From Przewalskia tangutica (Eukaryota; Streptophyta; Magnoliopsida; Solanales; Solanaceae): DNA of 64,000 bases. The stretch is from contig CM056732.1 of NCBI GenBank assembly GCA_029844215.1, positions 18,998,001 through 19,062,000 on the forward strand, in the 5' to 3' direction. The position numbers and the translations under genes were made by a program. The notes beneath the pieces were generated by a model. That model was not told where the DNA came from. It saw nothing but the letters and a program-made list of their open reading frames with translations, and searched no databases. This document shows positions 45,504 through 56,274 of the stretch, piece by piece. The number at the start of each line of letters is the position of its first letter. Position 1 is the stretch's first letter.

Positions 45504-46878
45504 CAGGGGCGGACCCAGAATTCAAAAACATGAGATTCATTCAACCACTAAATATTAATACTACTATATTAAAAAAATCAATACTAACAATAATAATGAT
45601 AAATGTCTATTAAAAGATGCGTATTACATAATCAAAATATAAGTCACTCAAATAACTTCAAATCTATTTGCATTTTTCTGACTCCCTTTTCTTGAAACCG
45701 ACTGATAATATATCGATCAGCAATTGTACTAAATACATCTTTCTCAACAAAAGTAACCAAGCAATCATTAAGCCATTGGTTCGTCATTTTGTTTCTTAGT
45801 TCATCCTTCACATATTTCATCCCTGAAAAAGTCCTCTCAACGGTTGCAGTTGCTATTGGTAAAGTCAAAGTCAACTTCACAAGCTTGTACACAAATCTGA
45901 AAGTCTTGTGCTTCTTTGTTCGCACAAGAGTCTTGCAAAGATCCGAGAGTCCTTTAAAATTGGAAAAGTTATCATCTATCCGTACACAATTAATATAAGA
46001 TTCTAGTTGGGCAGACTCCAAATATGCCCCTTCACATAAGTTTCGTTTGAAATTGGAGCCCAATTGGAATTGGTGCTTCAATTGGAATTGGAGCTTCATT
46101 TGGGGGATTCGGTGGAGTACTTGACTCAATGTGTCTTGATTTTTTAGTTAGAAACTTAAGCATCCTAAAATAATAAAAAAAATTATTAGATTAAAATAAC
46201 AAATATCAATAAATAGAATAATTAATCTATACTAACAATAAATACAAAACTAAACAAACAGTAAATACAAACGGGTACATCTCATACAAAAACTAAACTA
46301 ACAACATAGAAGAAGCATAATCACTTTAAAATATCCAAAAACATCAATAATTAAAGCATCAAAATCCCTCTTTCGATTCATACATAAATAAATAAAAGTA
46401 TACACATAAAAGAAAAACCGTAATTAATTATTATTTAAAAAAAGCAAAGAGAAAGTACTTTTGGAGATATTTTTACTTGAAGGGCTCGTCGTAGTGGCCT
46501 AATTGGCCCTTTTGCGGTATGTGCACCAAGCCAAAGGTGTTTTCTTCTTTTTCGTTTTTTTTTTTGCTTTTTATTTTTAATTTATAGATCTATTTATTTG
46601 GGACTTGAGAGTCTGCGTTGGTTTAATTGACTAAGTCAATTATTTTTTAAATTTTGGATTGGTTTTTTCGGTATGGGCTTGTACATTTATCTTTCATGGC
46701 TCAATAGTAATTTTTTTAAAAAAAGTAAAAAGATGATAAATGAAAAAAAAAATGTCTTTGCTGAGAATCGAATCGGATTTCATTGGGGTAAAAATTTAAA
46801 TTTCTACAATCTCAACTACACATTTATTATGTTATGGGGGTTTCACATGAATACCTTAAAGCCTCTGGGTCCGCCCTG
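45504..46878 (-). mobile_element. hAT transposon, internally deleted
   Basis: Terminal inverted repeats CAGGGGCGGACCC (45504-45516) and GGGTCCGCCCTG (46867-46878), 8-bp duplication CATGTAAG, total 1375 bp. Inside is one transposase remnant on the minus strand with start and end but no middle. Clear hAT superfamily; the transposase resembles the zinc-finger MYM-type/TTF-domain hAT group. Non-autonomous. Confidence 0.95.
45644..46163 (-). pseudogene. hAT transposase, N- and C-terminal ends only
   Basis: The ATG at 46163 opens with MLKFLTKKSRHI and a proline-rich PPNPPNEAPIPIEAPIPI stretch, stopping after about 40 codons. In another frame to 45644 the C-terminal dimerisation domain follows: CKTLVRTKKHKTFRFVYKL, LTLTLPIATATVERTFSGMK, LRNKMTNQWLNDCLVTFVEK and DVFSTIADRYIISRFQ. 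The zinc finger and the RNase H-like catalytic core, several hundred codons in the family, are absent. The domain frame itself is open and might still be translated, but cannot catalyse. Confidence 0.9.
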
Positions 46879-46886
46879 CATGTAAG
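46879..46886. repeat. Target-site duplication of the hAT element (right)
   Basis: CATGTAAG, identical to the left copy. Confidence 0.95.
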
Positions 46887-47326
46887 TTCCCTTTGAGTTA
46901 GGTGCTTCTACTATAAATAGAAACATAAGGAAATAAAACGAAAGCTAAGCAGCAGCTGAAATGGCATTTAATTACCTAAAATAAATTATATTTTAGTGGC
47001 TGTCATTTTACTGAAGTGTGTAATGATTTTAGTTGAATTTAGAACGTTTTACCTAACTTTCCCTTTCTTTGGTGTTCATATATGGTAGTAGAAGATCATT
47101 GCACGTTAAACATATTTTAAAACAGAAACAGACGTCAAATTAATACTAATTATCCTATTACTACGTAGGGAACAATCATTTATAGATCGAGTTAAGCTTA
47201 CTGAAATCTTGCTTCTTGATAAATGGATGTAATTGTTTTTGATTTTTTTTGGTCACTGACCTTTTTAGAAACAAAAAAAAAGTAAAAAAAAAAAGCATCT
47301 TGAATTTATAATTTTATAATTTCTTG
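46887..47326. other. No gene recognised
   Basis: AT-rich spacer between the hAT element and copia F with A runs near 47270-47295. Confidence 0.4.
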
Positions 47327-47331
47327 GTCCC

Positions 47332-47605
47332 TGATAAAGTATATCGTGATATACACGATATACACAAGGCATTGTATATGTTGTGTATATCACGGAAACA
47401 CAAGAAGAATAAGACACGGTTTTGACCAATATGTTGTTATATTTAATTAGCATTGTACACTTATCATAATTGAATAATTATTGTACAAGTAGAATAAAAT
47501 TTTGGGAGTAGAGTAGGAATAGAATTTTCCATATTGTGGAAATTGTAAATTGTATATATATTCATTCATTCATTAATGAAAATAATCAAGGGATTATTTC
47601 TTTCA
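47332..47605 (+). repeat. 5' LTR of copia F
   Basis: 274 bp, TGATAAAG...TTTCA. The start contains an imperfect palindrome of GTATATCGTGATATAC words. Confidence 0.92.
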
Positions 47606-47617
47606 TGGTATCAGAAG
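47606..47617 (+). promoter_or_regulatory. Primer binding site of copia F
   Basis: TGGTATCAGAAG directly after the LTR, as in copia C. Confidence 0.85.
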
Positions 47618-47751
47618 TCTATGTTTTACTTCTCGATTTTCTCTCTTCTGATCCCTCGGTTTTCGTGTCAATTCATAGAATCCGTGCACTTCTTCCTCCT
47701 CTCTTCCCAAATTTTCTTCTCAATCCATAAATCACCTATTGTTCTTTCATT

Positions 47752-48683
47752 ATGTCGACATCAAAGAACATGTTTCACCATGCCCTTGCTATTTCCAACA
47801 TCAAGAACCACATCCATATTGTTCTTGAGATGGAAAACGTCCAGTATATGACGTGGGAAAAATTGTTCAAAATTCACGCACTCTCCCATCAAGTTCTCCA
47901 CCACATAATTCCTTCGGCACCTGGCACAACTAATGTACCTACCCCCGAGGAAAATCCCCAGTTATGGATAACCATTTATGCTACCGTCCTTCAGTGGATT
48001 TACTCCACTATTTCTACCGACCTTTTATAGATGATCATTGAACCAGACACTATGACTATGACTACTTGAAATAGATTGCGTGATATATTTCAGGATAACA
48101 AACATTCTCGAGTTGTCACTCTTGAGCATGAGTTTTCACAAGTCAGCATGGGCTATTTCCCAAATATTTCGGCTTATTGTAAATAGCTCAAGGAATTGGC
48201 AGACCAATTGCGTAACGTTGGAGCGCCTGTTACCAATAATCGTCTTATTCTACAAATGATTACAAACCTATCTGAGGCCTATAATGCGTTGGGACTCTAC
48301 TCCATCAAAGTAATCGGCTTCCACCTTTTTATCAAGCCCGTTCGATGCTCACATTAGAAAAAGGCGACATGGCTAAGAAGGAGGCTACCGACGCGAGTTC
48401 CGTGACAATGATGACTACGTCCGATAAATCTCACAGTTTTGTTGACAATTCTGGCCAAAACCACAACAACGGTAGTGGCAAGAAGGGTAAAAACGTAAGA
48501 ATAATGGCAAAAATCATGTCGGCAACAACAGTGGCGGACAGAATAGTAGCAACACCGACAGTGGTCCTCGGGGTACTGGGCCCCAGCCCGCCTGGTCTCT
48601 GTCCTGAGTCCCCTGGTAGTGGGCTTGTACCAGCGGCCAGTGGCCCAGTCCAGTCTACTGCCAGTTATTTCCCGGGAAATTGA
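47752..48683 (+). pseudogene. Gag of copia F
   Basis: ATG at 47752. Recognisable blocks: ISNIKNHIHIVLEMENVQYM, TWEKLFKIHALSHQVL, then after stops at about 48028, 48067 and 48184 LKELADQLRNVGAPVTNNRL and TNLSEAYNAL. The glycine/asparagine-rich C-terminal region follows in 48345-48683. Typical UBN2/copia gag, non-functional. Confidence 0.85.
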
Positions 48684-48770
48684 GCCCCGGTCCAGCCCAA
48701 TCAGAGGCCTCATTTTTTAGGCCCTTATGGTTACACCCAACAACGCTCTAGGTCGGGTCAGCAAGCCGGT

Positions 48771-49229
48771 GTGATTGGGTCTCGGCCCACACAGGATTTC
48801 ACTACTGCGGGCCCGACACCGATCCCGACACCCATCGATATTGAGGACGTCATGCATAGACTTGGATTAAATTCTCCAGACGCGAATTGGTACATGTACA
48901 TCGACGCCACTTCTCATATGAAGTCTGACCAAGGTACTCTCTCGTCTTATTTCAATTTGAGCAAAAATCGTCGCATTATTGTTGGTAATGACAACTCAAT
49001 TTCAATTCATAGTTATGGTAGTACAACTTTGTCTCCCCCACATCCACCTCCTGTCTTGAAAAATACCCTTCATGCCCCTAACTTAATTAAAAATTTGGTG
49101 TATGTTCGCAAATTCATCACTGATAATTGGATTTCTGTTAATTTTGATCCATTTGAGTTTTCTGTGAAAGATTTCAAAACGGAGATACCTCTCATGAAAT
49201 GCAACAGTAGGGGCGATCTTATCCGATAA
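48771..49229 (+). pseudogene. Protease of copia F
   Basis: RLGLNSPDANWYMYIDATSHM: the active-site DTGA reads D-A-T, so the catalytic Gly is lost by a small change. Followed by GTLSSYFNLSKNRRIIVGND, ISIHSYGSTTLSPP and LHAPNLIKNLVYVRKF, the normal flow into the pre-integrase. Confidence 0.85.
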
Positions 49230-49289
49230 CAACCACCACCACTTCCTCGAGTCAAGTCATGACGTCGACATTTGCTGCTCTAGTTTCTT

Positions 49290-50180
49290 CCTTATGACAT
49301 GCACGTTTGGGTCATCCTAGGTCGTCAAATATTTCTTCCTTGCATAAAAATAACTTTATTTCTTATAAGGGTACGCGTAGTACTCCAATTTATCATTCAT
49401 GTTTGTTAGATAAACATGTTAGATTACCATTTGTAGTTTCTACATCTCGTACTTTGATGCATTTTGACATTATTCATAGCGATTTATGGACATCTCTAGG
49501 TCTAAGTTCTTTGGGCCATCATTATTATGTTCTATTTTTGGATGACTATTCTAATTTTATGGACTTTTCCGTTAGCAAAAAAATCTCAAGTTTTTTCCAT
49601 ATTTTTAAAATTTAGAAGATTCATCTGGACCTAATTCGAACGAAAAATAAAAAATATTCAATGTGATAATGACAAAGAATATGATAATGGGTTGTTTCGG
49701 GAATTTTGTGATGCTAATGACATAGTTTTTCATTTCTCTTATCCTCATACGTCCTCACAAAATGGGAAAGTCGAACGAAAAATTCGTACCATTAATAATA
49801 TTGTCTGAATTTATTGGCTCATACATCCATACCTCCTTCGTTTTAGCATCATGCTCTATAAATGACTATTTACCTCCTTAACATACTTCCTACCAAAGGA
49901 TTAGAATTTAAATCTCTCCTCAAAATTTTCTATAATAAAAATCCTCCATATTCTTATCTTAGGGTCTTTGAGTGTTTATGCTATCCACTCTTTCCGTCAA
50001 CTACAATAAACAAACTTCAAGTATGTTCTATCGCTTGTGTGTTTTTGGGTTATCCATCAAATCATCGTGGTTACAAGTGTTTTGATTTATCATCTAATAA
50101 AATCATAATCAGTTGTCATGTTATTTTTTATGAAACCCAATTTTCGTTTACCAAAGTGTGTAGTCATGTGCCTAGTTCGT
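49290..50180 (+). pseudogene. Integrase of copia F
   Basis: Pre-integrase zinc-binding remains (LGHPRSSNISSLHKNNFISY), core start SRTLMHFDIIHSDLWTSLGL and HHYYVLFLDDYSNFMDFSV, then after stops the DNE and C-terminal region around MTIYLLNILPTKGLEFKS and LRVFECLCYPLF, SIACVFLGYPSNHRGYKCF. This region is the reference for the split copia C. Confidence 0.85.
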
Positions 50181-50260
50181 ATAATTTCTTAGATGACGGG
50201 GTCCCACCATATATTATACATCATTTGTTGGACCAATCTCATACCACTGACCCGCCATCT

Positions 50261-50510
50261 AGGGATGCACAAAATTCGGTCCGGACCGGTAAGTTTCGGT
50301 TCGGTCCTCGGTCCTTTTAATTTATATTTTCGGGTTTCGATCCGGTCCGATCCAGGATTGTTCATAGGGCTGCACAAAATTCGGTCCAGATCGAAAAAAA
50401 GGGTCGGACCGATCCTGTTCAGACTGAATCGAATCGGACCGGTAAGTTTCGGTCCGATCCTCGGTCCTTTTAATTTATATTTTCAGGTTTCGGTCCGATC
50501 CGATTTTACT
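50261..50510. repeat. TTCGG-rich insert with two tandem copies
   Basis: Two copies (from about 50266 and 50371) share GCACAAAATTCGGTCC, CGGACCGGTAAGTTTCGGT and CTTTTAATTTATATTTTC. Rich in TTCGGTCC pentamer-like words. Not part of normal copia coding. Origin unknown; possibly a satellite-like or MITE piece. Confidence 0.65.
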
Positions 50511-50800
50511 TATCATTTCTACCACCAAAGACGCCCACTACTGGCGCCCACAACAAGCCGTCCCAGATGGCCGACGCTTAGTCCTCGTCCCACCAGGGCC
50601 CGTTCAGCCTCGGTTCTCGAGTTGGGCGATGGCCCACCGTCACTGGGTAGTCCGTCACCGATCCAAATTTTACCCAAAATCCACCAATTTCTACCTCGAG
50701 TCAATGGTCTGTTACTCTTAGTCAAAGGGGTATTTTTAAACCAAAAATACATTTTAATCTTAATTCTAATGTTTTTACATCCCCACTACCCCGTAACCCA

Positions 50801-51935
50801 GTGTCTGTATTAAATTACCTAAATTGGAAATTGGCTATGAACGACAAATATAATGCTCTTACTGAAAATAAGATGTGGGAGTTGGTGCCCCGTCCTTCTG
50901 GTGTTAATATTATTCGGCGTATGTGGATTTTTACTCATAAAGATAATTTTGACGGTTCTTTTGCGAGGCATAAGGCTCGTCTTGTAGGTGGTGGTAAAAC
51001 TCAATAGGTTGGCGTGGACTGTGGAGAGACGTCTAGTCCGATTGTTAAACCAGTTACCATTCACATTGTTCTCAGTTTAGCTCTCTCAAAATCTTAACTC
51101 ATACATCAGTTAGATGTGAAGAATGTTTTCTTGCATGGTAATCTTAAGGAGACAGTCTACTTGCATCAGTCGTTGGGTTTTATAGACCCCAATTATCTTA
51201 ATCATGTCTGTTTGTTGAAGAGTCCTTATATGGGCTTAAGCAGGCCCCACAGACTTGGTATAAACGATTTGCAGACTATGTATCTACTATTAGGTTCTCT
51301 CACAGCAGGTCTGATAATTTTCTGTTCATCTATCGTCGTGGGTCTTCCCTAGCATATATTATATTATACGTGGATGATATTATATTAATTTCCTCGTCTG
51401 ATGAATTACATCGGTCGATCATGACACTACTCAGTTCTGAGTTTGTTATAAAAGACTTGGGGCCCTTGAGTTATTTCTTGGAAATTGCTATCACTCGTCA
51501 TACAGGTAGATTATTTTTATCACAAATAAAGTATGTTACTGAGATAATTGAGAGGGTTGGCATGTCCTCATGTAAGTCTACTTCCACTCCAGTTGATACT
51601 AAACCCAAGCTGGGTACTGCGACTGGCTCACCGTACGAGGATCTCACCCAATATCGCAGTCTTGCAGGGGCACTTTAGTATTTTACTTTTACGAGACCGG
51701 ATATTATGTATGTCGTACATCATGTGTATTTGTGTATGCATGATCATAGGGCTGAGCACATGTATGCGCTCAAACGCATTATACGATACTAACAGGGAAC
51801 ACTTGATTATGACTTACATTTATATTTGTCGTCGGTCTCTACACTTGTCTCTTATGCAGATGCTGATTGGGGTGGTTGTCCGGACACCAGACGCTCTACG
51901 TCTTGTTACTGTATATTTCTTGGTGATAACTTGAT
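50801..51935 (+). pseudogene. Reverse transcriptase of copia F
   Basis: NWKLAMNDKYNALTENKMWE and RPSGVNIIRRMWIFTHKDNF, LDVKNVFLHGNLKETVYLHQ, catalytic YVDD at about 51367-51378 followed by IILISSSDELHRSIMTLL, then SSCKSTSTPVDTKPKLG and, after a stop, FTRPDIMYVV. Stops at 51004, 51095 and about 51676 among others. Confidence 0.88.
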
Positions 51936-52330
51936 CTCTTGATCTGCAAAAAATGACAGACTACATTATCACGCTTCAGTTCAGAGGCCGAGTATCGAGA
52001 AGTAGCCAATGTGGTTTCTAAATCAGGTTGGTTACGTAATCTTCTCTTAGAACTTCATTTTCCCATTAAAAAAGCTACCTTGGTGTATTGTGATAATGTT
52101 AGTGCAGTCTATCTTTCTGGGAATCCGGTTCAACATCAGCGCACTAAACATATTGAGATGGATATCCATTTTGTTCGTGAAAAGATAGCTCGTGGACAAA
52201 TACGTGTTTTACATGTCTCTTCCATGTATCAAATTGCAGACATTTTTACTAAAGGTCTTCCCTCAGTTCTATTTGAATATTTTAGGGACAGTCCCAGCGT
52301 ACAAAGACTCCCGCTATGACTGCGGGGGTA
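51936..52330 (+). pseudogene. RNase H of copia F and polypurine tract
   Basis: SEAEYREVANVVSKSGWLRN region, then KKATLVYCDNVSAVYLSGNP, TKHIEMDIHFVREKIARGQI and VSSMYQIADIFTKGLPSVLF, the normal copia end. TGCGGGGGTA at 52321-52330 is the polypurine tract before the LTR. Confidence 0.87.
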
Positions 52331-52598
52331 TGATAAAATATATCGTGAACACGGCATATACAATGCCTTATGTATACCGTGTATATCACGGAAACACAAG
52401 AAGAATAGGACACGGTTTTGACTAATATATTGTTGTATTTAATTAGCATTGTACACTTACCATAATTGAATAATTATTGTACAAGTTAAATAAGGTTTTA
52501 AGAGTAGAGTAGGAGTAAAAAATTTCATATTATAGAAATTGTAAATTGTATATATGCTCATTCATTAATGAAAATAATGAAGGGATTATTTTCGTTCC
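52331..52598 (+). repeat. 3' LTR of copia F
   Basis: 268 bp, aligned to the 5' LTR throughout. The last base pair reads CC in place of CA, followed by the GTCCC duplication. Confidence 0.92.
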
Positions 52599-52603
52599 GT
52601 CCC

Positions 52604-53293
52604 CTTAAGGTGATTGAATCTGTAAGTTTAAAAATTCTTTGTCAACTTAGGTGGTCTATAAAACGACATTTTGAATAGCTTACTCAATTCATTAACATCG
52701 ACAGATAAAATTGTTATATTATATTTTAAAAATTACTAAGTTTGACTCGCATCAATACTTCTCCTTGGCCTATTTAAGACTCTGTACTACCTCTAAAAAC
52801 AAAAATATAAAATTGATTCTTAATGAAGTGAAATTAAAAAAAAAAAGATTAATATCAAGTTGAACCTAATTAAAGATGGCAATTACATAAAGATAAGGAA
52901 TCACTTCCACAATCATTCGTCAAAAATTGGGATTGGTAATTTTTGGTTTCCTGCTGGTGTTCAGTGTGTTGGGTTCCGTGGGCTACGGATTAGTAAAACG
53001 TAAGATTAAAATCACAAACTAGAACAATAAAAAAAACAGTCACTGAATGTTGTCTTCAATGTTGGGTCAATATCTTGGGCAACCTTACAATAAAACAGAA
53101 TAACCTTGTAGAGTATGTACAACGGAAAAAGTAAAGAGACACAAGATTTATATTTTCAAGGGTATATATAAATATATCCCTTGATGGTCAATATCCTGAC
53201 CTTTCGCAGTTGTTGTCACAACATCCTATCAAACATCAACAATCTCCCCCTTTTTGCATTTCTTCACAAAACTCCATACGATGCTAAAATGAC
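52604..53293. other. No gene recognised
   Basis: AT-rich spacer. A CAACAATCTCCCCCTTTTTG word near 53238 is common in copia-derived non-coding DNA, but nothing can be delimited. Confidence 0.35.
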
Positions 53294-53309
53294 TAGGATA
53301 CTGATTCTT
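53294..53309. repeat. SINE target-site duplication (left)
   Basis: TAGGATACTGATTCTT, repeated exactly at 53536-53551. Confidence 0.95.
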
Positions 53310-53535
53310 TTTTTTTTTTTTTGTTGACGAAGGAACCCGCAGCCGCTACTCTTTCGAGTGCGCACAGGGTAAACCTCGGACTGACGCAGTAGCCTGCAAA
53401 CCACGTCAGCCATGTAAACCACACTTGGCAAGCCATGTGTGACAGGCTCAACCAAAAAGGTTTATGCAGGGGATCGAACTCGTGACCTTGCGGTCCCGCG
53501 CTCTACTGCTACACCAACTTGGCTACCCTTGCGGG
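53310..53535 (-). mobile_element. tRNA-derived SINE
   Basis: On the minus strand: head starting CCCGCAAGGG, A box TAGCCAAGTTGG (53514-53525), B box GTTCGATCC (53471-53479), a body of about 130 bp and a poly-A tail (T run at 53310-53322 on plus). The 16-bp duplication is perfect, so it is a recent insertion by target-primed reverse transcription. Confidence 0.93.
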
Positions 53536-53551
53536 TAGGATACTGATTCTT
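53536..53551. repeat. SINE target-site duplication (right)
   Basis: TAGGATACTGATTCTT, identical to the left copy. Confidence 0.95.
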
Positions 53552-53974
53552 GATGTAGTCCTCGGTAATCAAAGAAACAATAAGATCAATAACGTGCTCC
53601 CCCTTAATCTGCAGTTACAAATTTCAAGCAATGTGGTACCGATGTTATGGTTAGTTTGGAGTTTCTGTTATGTCCGTCGTGACTTACTTACATCAGATGC
53701 GTAATCAGTCTACAGTCATAACAATCTACATCAGGCAAATGTATGTATATAGTTTAAGAAAATAATCACACACAAACATCTATCAGAACAGGCCTAAAAA
53801 TCCCATAGTTAAATATTACAAACCAAACAAAAATTAATTCCACTATCAGTGAATCAAAAACAGAATAACACATTTTCAGCCTTCAACACATCATTCCTCG
53901 ATCACCTGCACCTGGATCAACATAAGTTATCCACATCATCATCTTCACGCTAGTAGTCAGTAGTCATCATCATC

Positions 53975-54663
53975 TCAACTCCTCTCCCCCTGCAACATGG
54001 CTTGGCCCTGCACTTGCACCCTCAGTTGCTCCCTCTGGTTGTCTGCTTCCAGCATCATCATCATCTCCCCCTTTTTGTGAAGAAAGTATATCCTCATACT
54101 AACTTTTGGCTCGCACAAGTTCTTGAATCTGCCTGTCAATTTCGGCAATGTGCTTTCTAAGCCAGGAATGTTGGCAACATCCTTCGATGTATCACAGTCT
54201 CATTCTTCTCTCTTCCAGGGCAGATCAATCACCCTATATCTGCTGTTTATGACTGCTCTCTGTACTGAGCAGACATCTAAGACTGGACTCAGTTTCTCTC
54301 CTTTTGGAGTCTTAAGGCCTTGGTTAAACAGGATTTGGAAGATTAAAGAGGGGTATGGAAGGGCAGAGTTGCTTTGTCTTTCTGCCATATTGGCAACATG
54401 GTTAAAAATAATGGTTCCTAAGTCAACCTATTGGTTCCTTCCAAGTTTGTAAAGCTTGGTCAAGGGTTACAACTGTCTCATTGAGAGAGGGTAGCCAATA
54501 ATATATGGACAGTTTGTGCATGGTGGCAAACAGGGCAGTGAGCTTTGAGACAGGACTGCGAGGGGTCCAAACAGTGATCAGATTTCCCGTAAGGTATTTG
54601 ATCATCGTATTGAGCTCGTCGACAGTGGGGTTTGGTTGAGACTCTCTTTCATTAATGCATATA
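53975..54663 (-). pseudogene. 3' part of a putative plant transposon-protein ORF
   Basis: Minus strand, continuing from 63208-63943 once element H is removed; the frame crosses the insertion point without a shift. Blocks: NPTVDELNTMIKYLTGNLI, SPVSKLTALFATMHKLSIYY, WLPSLNETVVTLDQALQ, then in a shifted frame NHVANMAERQSNSALPYPSL and IFQILFNQGLKTPKGEKLSP. These are hallmarks of the plant-specific 'putative plant transposon protein' domain (Transposase_32-like; my recognition, not searched). Frame changes near 54425 and 54200. Function unknown. Confidence 0.7.
54659..54663. repeat. Target-site duplication of element H (left)
   Basis: ATATA versus ATATC at 63208-63212; four of five bases match. 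Confidence 0.7.
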
Positions 54664-55991
54664 TGATCGGTATATTTTATATACACTTTTTGAGTCGTTT
54701 TTAGTTAGTCTTTTGTCCTTTTTTGTACAAATAAGTGTCGTATTAGGATAGATTTTCTTTCTTTTGAGTCAAGTTGGTTAAAATGGCCTAATGGCAGAAA
54801 ATGAGCTAAAAGAGGGCAAAAGTGGAGGTTCCAGAGCTGAAAAGACGAGAAAGTGGCGAACGAGGCGTAAACACGACCAGCGCGCGCCATCGCAGACAGT
54901 CCGTGGTCGCGCGCCCAATGTTCGTGGCGCGCAGTTGCAGCCGCGCGCCATGCATAAAGAAAGAAAGCGGCGCGACGCCAAATCATCCGGTACAGAACTT
55001 CGGCCGCGCGCCGATAAGCGGGCGCCGACGCGGAAAATCGAGTTTAATGACGATTTTACGGTGAGCCCGGCGGAAAAGTTAGAGGCGGTTTTGAGCCTAT
55101 AAAAGGAGAACCCTAGGCAGTTTTTAAGGGTGCCCTTTCTTGCACAACACAAGGCTTCTTGGATTGAAGATTGGAGACCATAATTTAGTAACTTTCTTTT
55201 CTTTATTTCAGTTTTTATGATGAACATTGAATTAGTTCTTGTCATGTCAATGGATAGGAACTAATTCTATTATAGGGTTTTCCCTGTTAAATCACTAGAA
55301 ACTTATGTTATGAATTGATGCATGGCTATGGTTATTCTTCTTCTTGTTGAGATTTATCCAATAATTGCTTTGAATGTTTGGTAATTAATTGATCACTAAT
55401 TATCATTACTTATATGATTTCTAATCAAACTTCGAAAGGAGGAGGTTGTGAATATGTTGTAAGTTGGGTAGATATATTTTGGATTGGGGATGAAAATACC
55501 TCAATTACTTGTGTAGCGTTAACGAGAGGTCTAAACACCTAATTTTACGCATGGCGCGTGACGGTTAACTAGGTTTTTGGTCTTAATCCTCCTATAGAGT
55601 CATCCTTATCACCGAAAGGTAGAAAAGAGCAATACTGGGGTTTAGTGTTTATATAGCCTTAACGGGAGTATAAAACGATTTAGTAAACCTGCTAGCTCCA
55701 AAAGAAGAAGAACCATAATTCATTGCATTAATAAGTAACATAAGCGGATAGTTGAGGAGACGTGGAAGCCCTATTTCCATCACTACTGAAGTAAACATAC
55801 AGCTAATTAGCCTTTATAATTATTAGTTATAAACAACAAAATCATTATCGGTTACCAAATAGATACCAAAAGATAGATAATTGGTACTTGAACACTAATC
55901 CTTGTGGACGATATTCGGTCTTACCAAGACTATATTACTTGTCACGATAACGTGCACTTGCTTTAAAGTGTGTGCATCTTTTCGTGCATCA
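54664..55991 (+). repeat. 5' LTR of element H
   Basis: 1328 bp. The GC-rich block 54860-55060 (many CGCGCGCC words) differs strongly from its partner, while the AT-rich rest is nearly identical. TATA box at about 55098. Confidence 0.92.
55097..55105 (+). promoter_or_regulatory. LTR TATA box of element H
   Basis: CTATAAAAG with GAGAACCCTAGG following. The 3' LTR has TATAAAGAG at the same place (62310). Confidence 0.6.
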
Positions 55992-55997
55992 AGTTTT

Positions 55998-56015
55998 TGG
56001 CGCCGTTGCCGGGGA
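55998..56015 (+). promoter_or_regulatory. Primer binding site of element H
   Basis: TGGCGCCGTTGCCGGGGA, six bases after the LTR; complementary to the 3' end of tRNA-Asp, the usual Athila primer (family knowledge). Confidence 0.88.
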
Positions 56016-56274
56016 TTAGGCATAGTTCAATATCAATTTTATCTATTTTTAATTTCTAATTTGGTTTTTAATTTTTATTTTATTTTTACGTTTCTTTTCT
56101 ATTTATTTCGGGGGGAAAATCAGGGTGCCGTGATCTGTTGTCTGTTTTTGATCTGTTTCAGAAAATCAATTTATGTGAAGGAGAAGAGGGGCATACACTC
56201 TTGTTCCCTTCAATCCAGAGATTGAGAAAACTCAGAACCGAGCGAAAGAACCAAATGGATCGGCCTTAGTTGAG

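Larger units (their letters stand above)
47332..52598 (+). mobile_element. Ty1/copia element F, full length but degenerate
   Basis: LTRs 47332-47605 and 52331-52598, duplication GTCCC (47327-47331, 52599-52603), primer site TGGTATCAGAAG at 47606-47617. Plus-strand order gag, protease, integrase, RT, RNase H identifies copia; the gag wording suggests a RE/Ale-like lineage. All domains are present, each with stops. It carries a TTCGG-rich duplicated insert between integrase and RT. Confidence 0.93.

Noticed and set aside
48354..48713. Minus-strand 119-codon open frame
   Set aside because: Antisense to the low-complexity gag tail of copia F.
53460..53535. tRNA-like sequence
   Set aside because: It has A and B boxes but sits at the head of a SINE with poly-A tail and target duplication; it does not fold as a complete tRNA gene.
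54778..55245. Open frames of 100-155 codons on both strands in the 5' LTR of H
   Set aside because: They lie in the CG-rich LTR block, are not kept in the 3' LTR, and have no motif.
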